DNA of 18,686 bases. Origin: CBIHON01 sp966211965 (lineage in GTDB: Bacteria; Pseudomonadota; Gammaproteobacteria; Burkholderiales; Burkholderiaceae_D). Numbering within the stretch: the first letter of the stretch is position 1; every line of letters begins with the position of its first letter. This document shows positions 1-10,300 of this stretch, piece by piece. The DNA is taken from positions 1 to 18,686 of the forward strand of contig CBIHON010000067.1 of the NCBI GenBank assembly GCA_966211965.1, read 5' to 3'. The notes beneath the pieces are model-generated. The model searched no databases, was not told the origin of the DNA, and saw only the letters and a list, made by a program, of their open reading frames with translations. A program made the position numbers and the translations under genes.

Positions 1-55
1 GCCCGATTTCGTCACTTTTACTTTTGCTACGAATTTACGGAACAGGACACTAGTT
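1..55. repeat. Left copy of a 55-bp inverted repeat bounding the window (possible IS end)
   Basis: These 55 bases are an exact reverse complement of 18630-18684. The inner edge reads CTAG followed by TT, and read inward-out the repeat begins CTAGTGTCCTG, resembling the CTAG-initiated ends at 12363 and 13709. IS630-type elements are known to target CTAG/TA, so this is probably the outer part of an insertion sequence whose body lies outside the window. No transposase is visible. Two inverted copies exactly at the two edges would also arise if the window is an assembly contig broken at two copies of the same element. Confidence 0.6.
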
Positions 56-108
56 TGACGCAACAATTCATCACTTTTATTTGTTTCGAAATTTATGAGC
101 CTCAGCAC

Positions 109-160
109 TAGAGCATTTTTAGCCCGACCGTGCGGAGTCAAGGACAGGCTAAAAATGCTC
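109..160. repeat. Palindromic element A (internally deleted copy)
   Basis: Perfect 14-bp inverted repeat: GAGCATTTTTAGCC at 111-124 and its complement at 147-160. The first about 41 bases match element C (12952-13072) with two differences. A then jumps to the right arm of C. The missing 67 bp lie between the two GGTCAGGC repeats of C (12985 and 13052), so A looks like a deletion derivative formed by recombination between those short repeats. The inner GTAC hairpin of the family is lost. The 3' end of the AraC gene lies inside it. Confidence 0.8.
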
Positions 161-1160
161 CAAGACCGCTGCGGTACTCTCCCGGCGACATGTCGAACCA
201 GCGCTTGCAGGCCCGGCAAAAAGTGCTCTGGTTGGAAAAACCCAGCAGATAGGCGGCTTGCGACAGCATCAGGTGGGGTTGCGCCAAATAATGCCGGGCC
301 AGTTCGCGCCGCGTGTCGTCCACCAACTCCTGGAACGTCGTCCCCTCTTCCTGCAGGCGCCGCTGCAGCGTACGCTCTCCCATGCACAAGGCGGCAGCGA
401 TGTCGCCGCGCTGCGGATCGCCATTGGGCAGGCGCCGTATTATCAGCTCACGTGTCTTGGAACTGACTTTCGTACTGTCCAGGCGCTCCAAGCGTTCGCA
501 TGCATAGCGGTCGTGCAGTTCGGCCAGCACCGGATTGCTGGCCGGCAGCGGCAAGGCCAGGTCGGCACGGGAAAACAGTATGCGATGCAGCGAGGCGTTG
601 AAGCGCAATGGGCATTGGAAGGCGTCGCGATAAGGCTGTGGATCGGCCGGCGCCGCCTCGACAAAATCGACGGCCAACGGACGGATGTCCCGGCCGGTGA
701 TCCAGCGAAAGAAAGTGAGCAGCGTAGCCAGCACGAATTCGAGACGCTGCCTCGGCACGGGACGCTTGCCGCCGAACAGCTCCAGCGTCACCCAGTATCC
801 GTCCTGATCCTCGTGCAGCGCAATGGCAGCCGCGTCGCTGACGACGCGCAGGTAGCGCACCAGCAGGTGCATAGCGGCGAGCAGGTTCGGGCAGGTCATC
901 ATTGCATAGGCCAGCACGTCGAAACCGGCAGGCTGCATCAGGTGCGGCATCGCCAGCCCGATCAATGGATTGCCCGAACGCGCGGCCGCGAGCTCCCACA
1001 GCAAGCTGATTTTTTCGGTCGCGTAGCGCGTGTCCGGATCGTGCAATGCGGCCATGTCCAGCCCGGCTTCATCGAACAGGGCCTGCACGTCCAGGCCGGA
1101 CGCCTTCAGCTTTTCCGCGATGCCCCTGACCCAGGAGGCGGAAGTCGTTCTTTCACTCAT
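138..1160 (-). CDS. AraC-family transcriptional regulator (OruR/ArgR-like, arabinose-binding-domain type)
   Basis: A 340-residue DNA-binding regulator. Residues about 20-200 fit the N-terminal sensor domain of the OruR-like subgroup (Pfam Arabinose_bd), and about 235-330 form a double helix-turn-helix AraC domain with the typical MGERTLQRRL and LGFSNQSTFCRACKRW segments. The ATG at 1160 is chosen over an upstream in-frame ATG at 1334: homology begins at MSERTTS, GAGG lies just upstream, and the longer form would run through the fadD terminator. The gene follows fadD on the same strand but is separated by that terminator, so it probably has its own promoter. Its ligand is unknown; a link to fatty-acid use is only suggested by position. 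The final residues GAFLACP and the TGA stop are encoded inside palindromic element A, so the natural C-terminus has been replaced. Confidence 0.9.
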   Translation of the reverse strand: MSERTTSASWVRGIAEKLKASGLDVQALFDEAGLDMAALHDPDTRYATEKISLLWELAAARSGNPLIGLAMPHLMQPAGFDVLAYAMMTCPNLLAAMHLLVRYLRVVSDAAAIALHEDQDGYWVTLELFGGKRPVPRQRLEFVLATLLTFFRWITGRDIRPLAVDFVEAAPADPQPYRDAFQCPLRFNASLHRILFSRADLALPLPASNPVLAELHDRYACERLERLDSTKVSSKTRELIIRRLPNGDPQRGDIAAALCMGERTLQRRLQEEGTTFQELVDDTRRELARHYLAQPHLMLSQAAYLLGFSNQSTFCRACKRWFDMSPGEYRSGLGAFLACP

Positions 1161-1191
1161 CCTCGATTGTTCCCATTCCTCGGCATTTGAT

Positions 1192-1216
1192 AACCATTTG
1201 CTGCCAGCCAATGGTT
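1192..1216. promoter_or_regulatory. Inverted repeat upstream of the AraC gene (possible operator)
   Basis: AACCATT at 1192-1198 and AATGGTT at 1210-1216 form a perfect 7-bp inverted repeat with an 11-bp spacer, 32-56 bp upstream of the regulator's start codon. Position and symmetry would suit an autoregulatory site. No convincing -35/-10 pair was found around it, so the call is tentative. Confidence 0.3.
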
Positions 1217-1285
1217 TCTTTATACCTTGTATCAAAATAGGGAGCAATCGCCGGCCCGTGATAAAGCCTTGACATGAAGTTGCCC

Positions 1286-1320
1286 AAAAAAAGCCGCCCG
1301 CCTCGGTTGAGGCGAACGGC
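1286..1320 (-). terminator. Rho-independent terminator of fadD
   Basis: Read on the minus strand: arm GCCGTTCGCCTC, loop AACC, arm GAGGCGGGCGGC, then seven T. All 12 positions pair, two of them as G-T wobbles. It begins 58 bp after the fadD stop codon and precedes the AraC promoter region, separating the two transcripts. Confidence 0.9.
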
Positions 1321-1377
1321 CAGATCTCAAACAACTACAGTCGAAAGGTAGGAGCCTGTTATGAACTCAAACAAGCT

Positions 1378-3057
1378 CTAGGCAGCCTTTTTCTCATCCC
1401 TCAATTCACGCCGCAATATCTTGCCGACATTCGTCTTCGGCAAATCGTCGCGGAACTCGATGTACTTCGGCTTCTTGTAGCCGGTGAATTGTTCCTTGCA
1501 AAAGCCCATCAATTGTTCGGCCGTCAAGGTTGGATCCTTGCGCACCACGAACAGCTTGACCGCCTCGCCGGAGTTGTTGTCCGGGACGCCGATGCAGGCG
1601 CATTCGAGCACGCCGGGATGCGCGGCCACCACGCCTTCGATCTCGTTCGGATACACGTTGAAGCCCGACACCAGGATCATGTCTTTCTTGCGATCGACAA
1701 TCCTGGTATAGCCGCGCTCATCCATCACGCCAACGTCACCGGTTTTGAAGAAGCCGTCCGCCGTCATTACCTTGGCGGTTTCTTCCGGTCGCTTCCAGTA
1801 GCCGCTCATCACTTGCGGGCCGCGAATCGCGATCTCGCCGGCAGTGCCGAGCGGCACCGGATTACCGTCGTCGTCCAGAATCGCAATCTCCGTCGACGGT
1901 ACCGGCAAACCGATGGAGCCGGTGTATTCGGTGGTATCGGCGACGTTACAGGTCGCCAGCGGCGAGGTCTCGGACAAGCCGTAGCCTTCCGCGATCGGGC
2001 AACCTGTCAGCTCGATCCATTTGTCGGCCACCGCTTTTTGCACCGCCATGCCGCCGCCGTTGCTGACTTTCAGATTGGAGAAATCCAGCTTGGCAAATTC
2101 GGCATTGTTCAGCAATCCATTGAAAAGCGTATTCACAGCCGGGATCATGTTGAATTTGTATTTTCTCAACTCCTTGACGAAGCCGGGGATATCGCGTGGA
2201 TTCGGAATCAGGAGGTTCATTGCACCGGCGCGCGTGCCCAGCAGGCTGCACGCGGTCAAGGCAAAGATGTGGAACAGCGGCAGCGCGCAGACGATCACCA
2301 GCTGTTCCACCTTAGGCTCTTTGCGCAGCGCCGGCTGCAGCCAAGCATCGGATTGCAGGATGTTGGCGATGATGTTGCGATGGGTCAGGGTCGCGCCTTT
2401 CGACACGCCGGTGGTGCCGCCGGTGTACTGCAGGAAAGCGACATCGTCATGGCCGAGATTGACGGCTTTCAATGTCAGGCGGCTGCCTTCGGACAATGCC
2501 TGCTTGAAGCTGATCGCTTTCGGCAGCGAGTAGGCAGGCACGGCCTTCTTCACCTTGCGTACCACGAAATTGACCAGCAAGCCCTTCAGGCCCAGCAGGT
2601 CGCCGACGCTGGTGACGATCACATGCTTGACCTTGGTCTTGGCAATGACCTGTTCGAGCGTAAGGGCGAAATTTTCGAGAACGATGATCGCCTCGGCGCC
2701 GGAATCGTTCAACTGGTGTTCCAACTCGCGCGGCGTGTACAGCGGATTGACATTGACCACGGTATAACCGGCGCGCAGCACAGCGGCGTAAGCCACTGGA
2801 AACTGCAGGATATTCACCATCATCAAAGCGATCCGCGCGCCTTTTTTCAAACCTTTGCTTTGCAGCCAGGCGCCCAGCTTCGCCGACAGCGTATCCAGTT
2901 CGCGGTAAGTGAGGTATTTATCCATGCAGGCATAGGCATTGCGGTCAGTGTACTTGGTGAAGGAGTCTTCCAGCAAATGCACCAGCGAGCGGTATTGCTT
3001 GTAGTTGATCTCTGCCGGCATGCCTTTCGGATATGACTTCAGCCAGAACCTGTCCAT
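1378..3057 (-). CDS. fadD: Long-chain-fatty-acid--CoA ligase
   Basis: A 559-residue acyl-CoA synthetase of the ANL superfamily (E. coli FadD is 561). It activates long-chain fatty acids with ATP and CoA for beta-oxidation or lipid synthesis, at the inner face of the membrane. Visible motifs: P-loop YTGGTTGVSKG (residues 211-221), GYGLSETSP (358-366), the TGD motif (439-441), the hinge/FACS signature around DRKKDMI (455-461) and the C-terminal catalytic lysine in KTNVGKILRRE (K545). The start at 3057 has an AGGAGA ribosome site 7 nt upstream and gives the family's usual N-terminus (MDRFWLKSYP); the extra 41 residues available upstream look non-coding. A terminator follows at 1286-1320. All key residues appear intact. 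Confidence 0.96.
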   Translation of the reverse strand: MDRFWLKSYPKGMPAEINYKQYRSLVHLLEDSFTKYTDRNAYACMDKYLTYRELDTLSAKLGAWLQSKGLKKGARIALMMVNILQFPVAYAAVLRAGYTVVNVNPLYTPRELEHQLNDSGAEAIIVLENFALTLEQVIAKTKVKHVIVTSVGDLLGLKGLLVNFVVRKVKKAVPAYSLPKAISFKQALSEGSRLTLKAVNLGHDDVAFLQYTGGTTGVSKGATLTHRNIIANILQSDAWLQPALRKEPKVEQLVIVCALPLFHIFALTACSLLGTRAGAMNLLIPNPRDIPGFVKELRKYKFNMIPAVNTLFNGLLNNAEFAKLDFSNLKVSNGGGMAVQKAVADKWIELTGCPIAEGYGLSETSPLATCNVADTTEYTGSIGLPVPSTEIAILDDDGNPVPLGTAGEIAIRGPQVMSGYWKRPEETAKVMTADGFFKTGDVGVMDERGYTRIVDRKKDMILVSGFNVYPNEIEGVVAAHPGVLECACIGVPDNNSGEAVKLFVVRKDPTLTAEQLMGFCKEQFTGYKKPKYIEFRDDLPKTNVGKILRRELRDEKKAA

Positions 3058-3203
3058 TCCTTGTCTCCTGTTTTTGAGCGATTTTGAAGTGGTGCGCATA
3101 CTCCATCGGCACCGGGCGGAGTCGATGCTAACGACCGGCAGACTGCGGCGCAAGGGCCCGGATGGGGCTTGTCTCGCCAAGTCATGAAATTGTCCGTTGC
3201 GGT

Positions 3204-3225
3204 CAAAGGCCGCGTGCGGCCTTTG
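3204..3225. other. Perfect hairpin in the intergenic region upstream of fadD
   Basis: CAAAGGCCGC at 3204-3213 and GCGGCCTTTG at 3216-3225 form a 10-bp perfect stem around GT. It lies 64 bp past the stop of the M14 gene and 147 bp ahead of fadD. Neither strand has a U-tract after it, so it is not a standard intrinsic terminator. It may mark the end of the upstream transcript or be a regulatory site. Confidence 0.4.
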
Positions 3226-3288
3226 GTCTTATCGCCATTTCCCTCATTCGCTGCACGGAAGTGCTGCGATATCAATAGAAGGGAGTCC

Positions 3289-4272
3289 TCATGGGGTTTG
3301 CGCCAGGTAGAACCACTCCTGCCCGGCTTCCGCTTTCGGATTGGGGAACAAGATGAAACCGTCGCGCTCGGCGAGCAAGGGCGTGCCGTCGTGGCGGGTG
3401 CCGATCGCATCGCCGGCCTGCAGGCGATCGAAGCTGGCCCAGTCGCGCGCAAAGCGGTCGTCGCGATGCTGCTTGTCGATGACCTCGCAAATGCGCAATG
3501 CCTCGATCTCCGAGAGAGCTGGAACGGCGGGACCATTGCTCAAGCCGAGAAAAGACAAGGTGTTGAGGATCGCGCGATAAGCGACATCCGGCGCACGCGG
3601 ATCGTCGTGCCGGCCGCACTCCAGCGTGAGCGCATAGCCGCCGACGGAACGCATGTACTCGGTGGTGCCGACGCCGTAGCGCGGATCCAGGTTGAGTGCA
3701 GGCGCGCCCTGCCCGGCAGCGTCGCACGCACGCCGGGCAACGCCCCTGGCATACGTGTCCAGCCAGCCGTCGACGAAACGGCGCACGCCAAGCCGGCGCG
3801 CCAGCGCCTGCTCTTCTTCGGCGCGCGCAAAAGGCTCCAGCGTGCCGCTATTGTTGTCCGGTCCCAGCATCACGAAAGGTTCGCCCTCGGTATGAAAGGA
3901 ATGCAGGTCGAGCAATACATCATGCCGTGCCAGCAAGGGGCACAACCAGTTCGCGACATGGTCTTCGAAGTCTGCCGGCTCGGCGGTCGGATACAAGTTG
4001 CGGTTCAAGTTGCGATCCCCCGCGCGCTCGCCGCGTGCATAGGCGAGCGGATTGGTAATGGGAACGAAAGTCACGCTGCCGGCTACGATGTGCAGGCAAT
4101 GATTGTCGATGTCGTCCAATACGCGATGAATCGCCTTGGTGCCGCAGGTTTCATTGCCGTGTACCGCACCCAGAACGATCAGTCGCGGGCCGGGCTTCAA
4201 TCCCATGTAGGAAACCGCCCGGAAATGCATCTCTGCGTTTTGTTTTACTGCGTTGATGTTCGCTATCGTCAT
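3289..4272 (-). CDS. M14-family zinc deacylase/carboxypeptidase (succinylglutamate desuccinylase/aspartoacylase-like)
   Basis: A 327-residue protein of the AstE/AspA group of zinc hydrolases, which remove an acyl group from an N-acyl amino acid or cleave a peptide bond. Visible active-site pieces: HGNE (zinc ligands H38 and E41), the arginine/asparagine substrate motif DRNLNR (86-91), DLHS with the third zinc ligand H124, and a probable catalytic glutamate in TLECG (E218). The substrate cannot be read from the sequence; no arginine-catabolism (ast) genes are next to it, so it is not named astE. The ATG at 4272 is the first in frame, but its ribosome site is weak (CAGG); a second ATG at 4230 is possible. 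It lies 67 bp after the giant kinase gene on the same strand with no terminator seen between them, so it may be co-transcribed. Confidence 0.85.
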   Translation of the reverse strand: MTIANINAVKQNAEMHFRAVSYMGLKPGPRLIVLGAVHGNETCGTKAIHRVLDDIDNHCLHIVAGSVTFVPITNPLAYARGERAGDRNLNRNLYPTAEPADFEDHVANWLCPLLARHDVLLDLHSFHTEGEPFVMLGPDNNSGTLEPFARAEEEQALARRLGVRRFVDGWLDTYARGVARRACDAAGQGAPALNLDPRYGVGTTEYMRSVGGYALTLECGRHDDPRAPDVAYRAILNTLSFLGLSNGPAVPALSEIEALRICEVIDKQHRDDRFARDWASFDRLQAGDAIGTRHDGTPLLAERDGFILFPNPKAEAGQEWFYLAQTP

Positions 4273-4339
4273 GTGCCTGTTTTTTTAAATTACGTTGATT
4301 GAAGGAGACTTCTAAAAATCCCCTGAAAATACTCTGTAG

Positions 4340-7300
4340 TCAAGATGCCGCAGAAAGCAGTTGGCACGCTGCATCAAATTCATATTGTCCGATATGCGCC
4401 GCCACGCGTTCAAGTGTGGCGTGATCCATCAAGCACATCAGACTCGGCCTGACGCGGTCGAAGTAATCGGGCGAATCGCCGCTGCAATCCTGCAGCAATG
4501 TGCGCAACTCTTGCAAGGCCGCCTGTGCATCCTGGTTCGATACCGCCGCAGCGCTTTCATTTTTGACGCTGACGGCGGCGGAAAAATAATTGTCAAGCTC
4601 TGCCAACAGCGCGGACAACGCGCGTTCCAACGCCGATATAAGCTGCGCGATGAGCGGGTCGTCCAAAGCCGGCTGCGGTTGTGCTTCCAGCGTGAGCTCC
4701 AGCTTTTCGGCCGCAAGCTGCACCGCGAGCGCGCCGACATTGGCCGCCACGCCGCGCAGCGTATGCGCACGTCTTGCCGCATCCTGGCGCTTGCCTTGTG
4801 CGCACTCCTGGCGCAGTCCAGCCACGGTCTGACGTTGCGAATGGCGGAAGCGATCGAGCAATTGCAGGTACAGCACACTGTTGCCGGCCACGTGGCCCAT
4901 GCCGAGGACGGTGTCGATGCCGGCCAGTGCGGACAAGCTGCCGAAATTCGAAGGGGACGCTACGACGGCATCCGGTTCCTCTGCCGTCGAGCCCAGCCAG
5001 TGCGCCAGGGTGTCGTACAAGCGTTCCGGATTGATCGGCTTGGTGAGATAGTCCTGCATCCCTTCGCGCAGGCAACGCTCGCGAATTTCCGTTACCGCAT
5101 GCGCCGTCATCGCAATGATAGGCACGGCATTGAAGCGCCGGTCTTGACGAATCGCCACGGTGGCAGCGTGGCCATCCATGTCCGGCATTTCCAGATCCAT
5201 CAAGACCAGTCCATAGCCGTCCGGTCCTGCGGCGAGCAACTTGGCGACCGCCTCGTGCCCGGTGACCGCGATGTCGACACGTATGCCGACCGCGTCCAGC
5301 AACTCCACCGCAATCTGCTGGTTGATGTCATTGTCTTCGGCCAGCAGCACGCATACGCTGCGGAATCGGCGTCGCGGCTGGTGCGGCGCAGTCTGCCGTT
5401 CGGGCCGGACAAACGGCGCCGCCTGGGCATCGGCCTGACCCTGCGGCATCAGAGGCAAGTGCAGGCTGAAATGAAAGGTGGAGCCGCCGCCCGGACTGGA
5501 CTCGACATCGATGCTGCCGCCCATGATTTCCACCAGCCGCTGCGAAATCGACAGACCCAATCCGGTGCCGCCGTATTTGCGCGAGGTCGAGCCGTCGGCT
5601 TGGGTGAAGGGCTGGAACAACCTGGCCTGCTGATCCGGCGTCATGCCGATGCCGGTGTCGCGCACGGCAAAGCGCAGTTCAACCCGGCCTGCGTTTTGCG
5701 CCAGTACTGCACACGACACTTCGATCTCGCCGGTCTCGGTAAACTTGATCGCATTGTTGACCAGATTGATCAGCACCTGTCCCAATCGCAGGGGGTCGCC
5801 GATCAGGTCGCGCGGCACGGTTTGCGGAATGTGCAGCAGGTATTCCAGCCGCTTGTCAGCCGCTTTCTGCGAGGTCACGCTGGCCACATTGGCCAGCACG
5901 TCGTCGAGCGAAAACGGCACGGTTTCGACCTCGAGCTTGCCGGCCTCGATCTTGGAAAAATCCAGGATGTCATTGATGATGCCAAGCAGCGACAAGGCAG
6001 CGCGGTGGATCTTGCCGACATAGTCCTGCTGCTTGGGATTGAGATCGGTACGCAGGGCCAGATAGGCCATGCCGATGATGGCGCTCATCGGCGTACGAAT
6101 CTCGTGGCTCATGTTGGCCAGGAATTCGGATTTGAGCTGGGTCGCTTCTTCCGCCTTCTGCTTCGCCAGGCGCAATCCTTCATCGTTTTCCAGCAAAGCC
6201 CGATTGGCGCGCGCCAATTCTTCGGTGTGCAGACGCACTTGCTTTTCCTGCTCGACCAGTTGCGCCTGGGTCTCGCGCAGCGTGCTCAGAGTCGCCGCCA
6301 GGCGGCCGTAAGCGGCGGCATTGTCGAGCGCAACCGCGGCGTGGGCGGCGAGCGTCAGCAGCATGTCGAGATGCACCCTGCGATAGGCATGCGGCTTGAA
6401 ACTCTGCACCGAGAGCGTGCCGAGCACCCGGTCCTTCAGGATCATGGGCACGTACAACATCGACTGCGCCATCGGAAAATCGGCATCGTCGGCCAGGCCG
6501 CTGAAGCGTTTTTCCTGGACCGGATCCAAGCCCTGAATGTAGTTGCCGATCTCCTTGTCCACCTCGGCCAGGAACACCGGCGCCCGATGCGACACGCACC
6601 ACACGGCCAACTGGTTCGGGTCTTGCATGCTGCGGCTGTAGGGCTTACGCCGCTGCTCGCCGATGATGGTGAAAGGGCACTCGATCAAACCCTGCTCCTG
6701 ATCGTAAAACCCGATCGCGAAAACCGTCGCGTCCATCAATTCCTTCACGTGGCCATGCAAGGTTCGCATGATGTCGCCGCGATCCAGGCTGGCGGTGATG
6801 GCGCGGCCGATCTCGCTCAAGACGGAAATATTCCGGTGCGCCAGTTCGACGCTCTCCTTTTGCTGTTCGACCTCCTGCTTTTGCCGCAGCAGTTCGGCGG
6901 TGCGTTCGGCGATCTTCGCTTCCAGTTGATCACGATGCTGCTGCAGCGCTTCCTCGGCGCGTTGGCGGTCGCTGTTTTCTTCTTTCAGGTTGTTGTAGAG
7001 CCGCGCATTTTCCAGCGAGATCGCTGCTTGCGAAGCCAGTAGTTCCAGCACCGTGATGCGCTCGGGGGTGAACACGCCGGGAGTCAGCTTGTTCTCCAGG
7101 TACAGCATGCCGCCGAGCAGGCCTTGCTTGAGCAAGGGCAGGCACAGCACCGAGCGCGGCCGCGCCTCGATCACATAGGCGTCACCGGAAAATGCCTCGG
7201 ACGCCGCAGCGTCGTCCAGCAGCACGCGTTCTCTGGTGCGGATCACGTATTGCAGCACCGTCTCCGGAACGCGGCAACGGTAAGCGGTCAGCGGCACCTG

Positions 7301-10300
7301 CAGGAAAGTCACGGCGACGCCCTCCGGGGCGGTGTTCGCTTCCGCTTCAATGCGATAGGCTTGCCCCTCGAGCAGGATCAGCAAGCCGCGCTCGGCGCCG
7401 GCGTTTTCGATCACGATACGCAGCAGGGTTTCGATCAAGGTTTCGAGCACCATCACGCCCGACACTGCCTGCGTCGCCTTGAGCACGCTCATCATGTCCA
7501 GATGCTCGACCCTGGTGCCGGACGCGTCCGCCGTGCCGGCCAGGGCCTGCGCACCGAGCGCCGGATATTGCCTTTCGAGTTGCCTTACCTTGCCGAGCGC
7601 GCCCCAGGTAAAGAAACAATAGCGCGCATCGCGCAGATAGGTGCCGGCGATTTTTTCAAAGCCGCGCTCGAGATAAAACCTTGCCGCAAGTTCATTGGCG
7701 ATACCTTCGTTCTGGATAAAACCGTTGTCGCGCGCGGACTTGATGGCTTGGTCGTACAGGCGCATGGCGTCGAGTTCGCGCGCTTCGATGCGCGCCAGTT
7801 CGGCCAACACCAGCAGGTAGCGGTTCTGGAAATTTTCGGGACAATTCTCGGCCCACAGCTTGAGCCGCTTCAGCTTGCCCGCCAGGGTCTGCATGAACTC
7901 CTGCTGCTGCCCGTCCGGCGCCTGCGGATACAGCGCGGTGAGTGTCAGCGCATGGTAGAAATGATGGGTCGCTTCATTCAATGAGGTGCGAATAACCTGC
8001 AGCGTGGCGGCGGCGGCATGCGCGGCCTCCAACGCCTCGGCGTATTGACCGTAGGTGAAGGCGGCGATCTGCTTCATCATGTGATAGCGCGCCACGCCGA
8101 CGCCGAAACTCGCCTTGATGAAGGCCGCCAGCGTGTTCGATTCGTTGAAGCTGGCGTCGTCGAAGCGCCCCTCCCGCGCAGTCTCTCCCTGCAGGCACAA
8201 CACCAGTTGCCGATTCAGTTGGATCACTTGCTCCACGACCTCATTGCGCTTTTCCCGCGCAAAGGCAAGATACTTGCCGGTGCTGTCCTTCACCGCGTCG
8301 AGGGTTTCGTTTTTTTCAAATACATGCCAGGGTATGACGTAGGCGCAATATCCGGCATACGGCAGGTTCCCAACTTCAAGGAAAGAGATGAAGGCTTGCT
8401 CCAGCAGCGGGATGCTGCTGGCAATCGATTTGCGCCAGCAATGGATCACCGTGCTATGCAGGAAGAGCAGGCTGCCTTTGAGCCTGGAGTCGTTGAACTG
8501 CCGGTTCAAGCACAGCGACATCTCGGAGAACTCGAATGCCCGCGGAATTGCCCCCAGCGATACCAGCATCGGCGCGTACATCGAATAGGTGGTGCAGGCC
8601 GCTTCGGTATTGCCGTTGCACAGGGAAATATTGAGCGCCTTCAGGATCACCAGCGGAAACAGCTTGGGCCGCGCCACGTAGACCAGCAAGGCCATTTCGG
8701 AAAACAATTCCTGAATCACGCGCATTTCAGGGTCATGCACCACCGGCAGACCGGCCAGCTCACCAATGCGCCGTCCCTGCATGTTGGCTTCAACCTTGGC
8801 ATTTTCCGCTTCGTAGGCTGCCCTGATTTCCGCATCGGCGCCGGGGAAGTTGATGCCGAACATGCTCAGCGCATCGAGCGATACTTCCACCGCATTGTCG
8901 AAGCGCCCCGATACCTGGTACAAGGTCATGCGCAGGATGGCGACCCTGGCGCGATCGAGCTTGGAAGCGGCATGCTCTAGCAGCAGCTTGAACAATTCAT
9001 CGGCACGTTCGAAATGCGCGGTCAGGTATTCGCATTCGGACAGCGCGAAATAAAGCGCGAAGGCATCTTCATAGCTGCTTTCCCAGGCATCGTCGGGAAG
9101 CAGTCCGGTGGCCTGGATCAGGTAGTTGCGTGCGGAAGCGTAGGCAATCGCATCCTTGGCTTTCTTCCCGGCGATGAAATTGAGTTGGCAGACCCTTTCT
9201 CTTTCTTTCGGACCGGTAATCAGCACGAGGCCACGATTCAGATGATTGACGATGCTGAAGATGTCTTCTTCGATCGCGGCCGGCGACATCCGTGCCGACA
9301 GCAGCCGGCCGATCTTCAGGTGCAGCGCAGGCCGCGCTTCCGGTGCGGTGAGCGAGTATGCGGCTTCCTGGATACGGTCGTGCAGGAAACAGTAAGTCTC
9401 GCCATTGCGCGCCACGAAACCGTGCCGCACCGCCTGCCACAGGTCCGTATGCGTCGCCTCTTCCGTCCGGCCCGACACCATCGCGATGGTCGCGATTTCC
9501 GCACTATTGCCGAGGCAGGCCAGCAGCTTCAAGGTGTCGAGCGTGGCGGCCGGCAAGCGTTCCAGCTTGGCGATCATCAGATCGATCACGTTATCGGAAA
9601 AACCCTTGGCATGGATGCGATCGGAATCCCATTTCCAACTCGCCTGCACCGGATCGAAAGTCAGCAGGCGCTCATCGGCCAGGCTGGTCAGGAACTGATT
9701 GGTGAAAAACGGATTGCCGGCGGTCTTGTCGAACACCAGTTGCGCCAGCAACGGAGCGAATCCATTCCTGCCTTGCAGGGTATCGGCCACCAGACGGCCT
9801 ACGTCGGCCAGTTGCAGCGGGCTCAGGATCAGATCGTTGACCACGGCGCCGCTTTTGCGAATGGCATCGACGGTCAGCATCAGCGGGTGTGCCGGCGCCA
9901 CTTCATTGTCGCGATAGGCGCCGATCAGCAACAGGTGACGCAAGGCCGAGTGAGCGACCAGGTGCTCGAACAATTTCAGGCTGGCGGCATCGATCCACTG
10001 TAAGTCGTCGAGGAACAAGATCAGAGGATGCTCGGCGCTGGCGAACGCGCTGAGAAACTGCCGGAACACCGTCTGGAAACGGTTCTGCGCCTCGGACGGT
10101 GCCAGTTCAAGCGGCGGCGGATGCTGGCCGATCACGAATTTCAATTCGGGAATCAGGTCCACCATCAATTGCCCGTTCGGCCCGACAGCCTGCAGAATCG
10201 CGCTGCGCCAACCGGCCAGTTTCTCTTCGCTCTGGCTCAGCATTTGCCGCACCAGGGTTTGGAAAGCCTGTGCCAGCGTGGCATACGGGATATCGCGTTT

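Noticed and set aside
258..1190. 310-codon open frame on the plus strand
   Set aside because: Antisense of the AraC regulator; not protein-like.
1489..3036. 515-codon open frame on the plus strand
   Set aside because: Antisense of fadD, same compositional signature, no ribosome site or known motif.
3204..3225. Intrinsic terminator for the M14 gene
   Set aside because: Perfect hairpin but no U-tract on either strand; kept only as a hairpin.
3169..4302. 377-codon open frame on the plus strand
   Set aside because: Antisense of the M14 hydrolase, which has intact zinc motifs.
4361..7042. 893-codon open frame on the plus strand
   Set aside because: Antisense shadow of the giant kinase gene, whose opposite frame has clear GAF, histidine kinase, receiver and Hpt motifs; the plus-strand product is His/Gln/Arg-rich with no recognisable domain.
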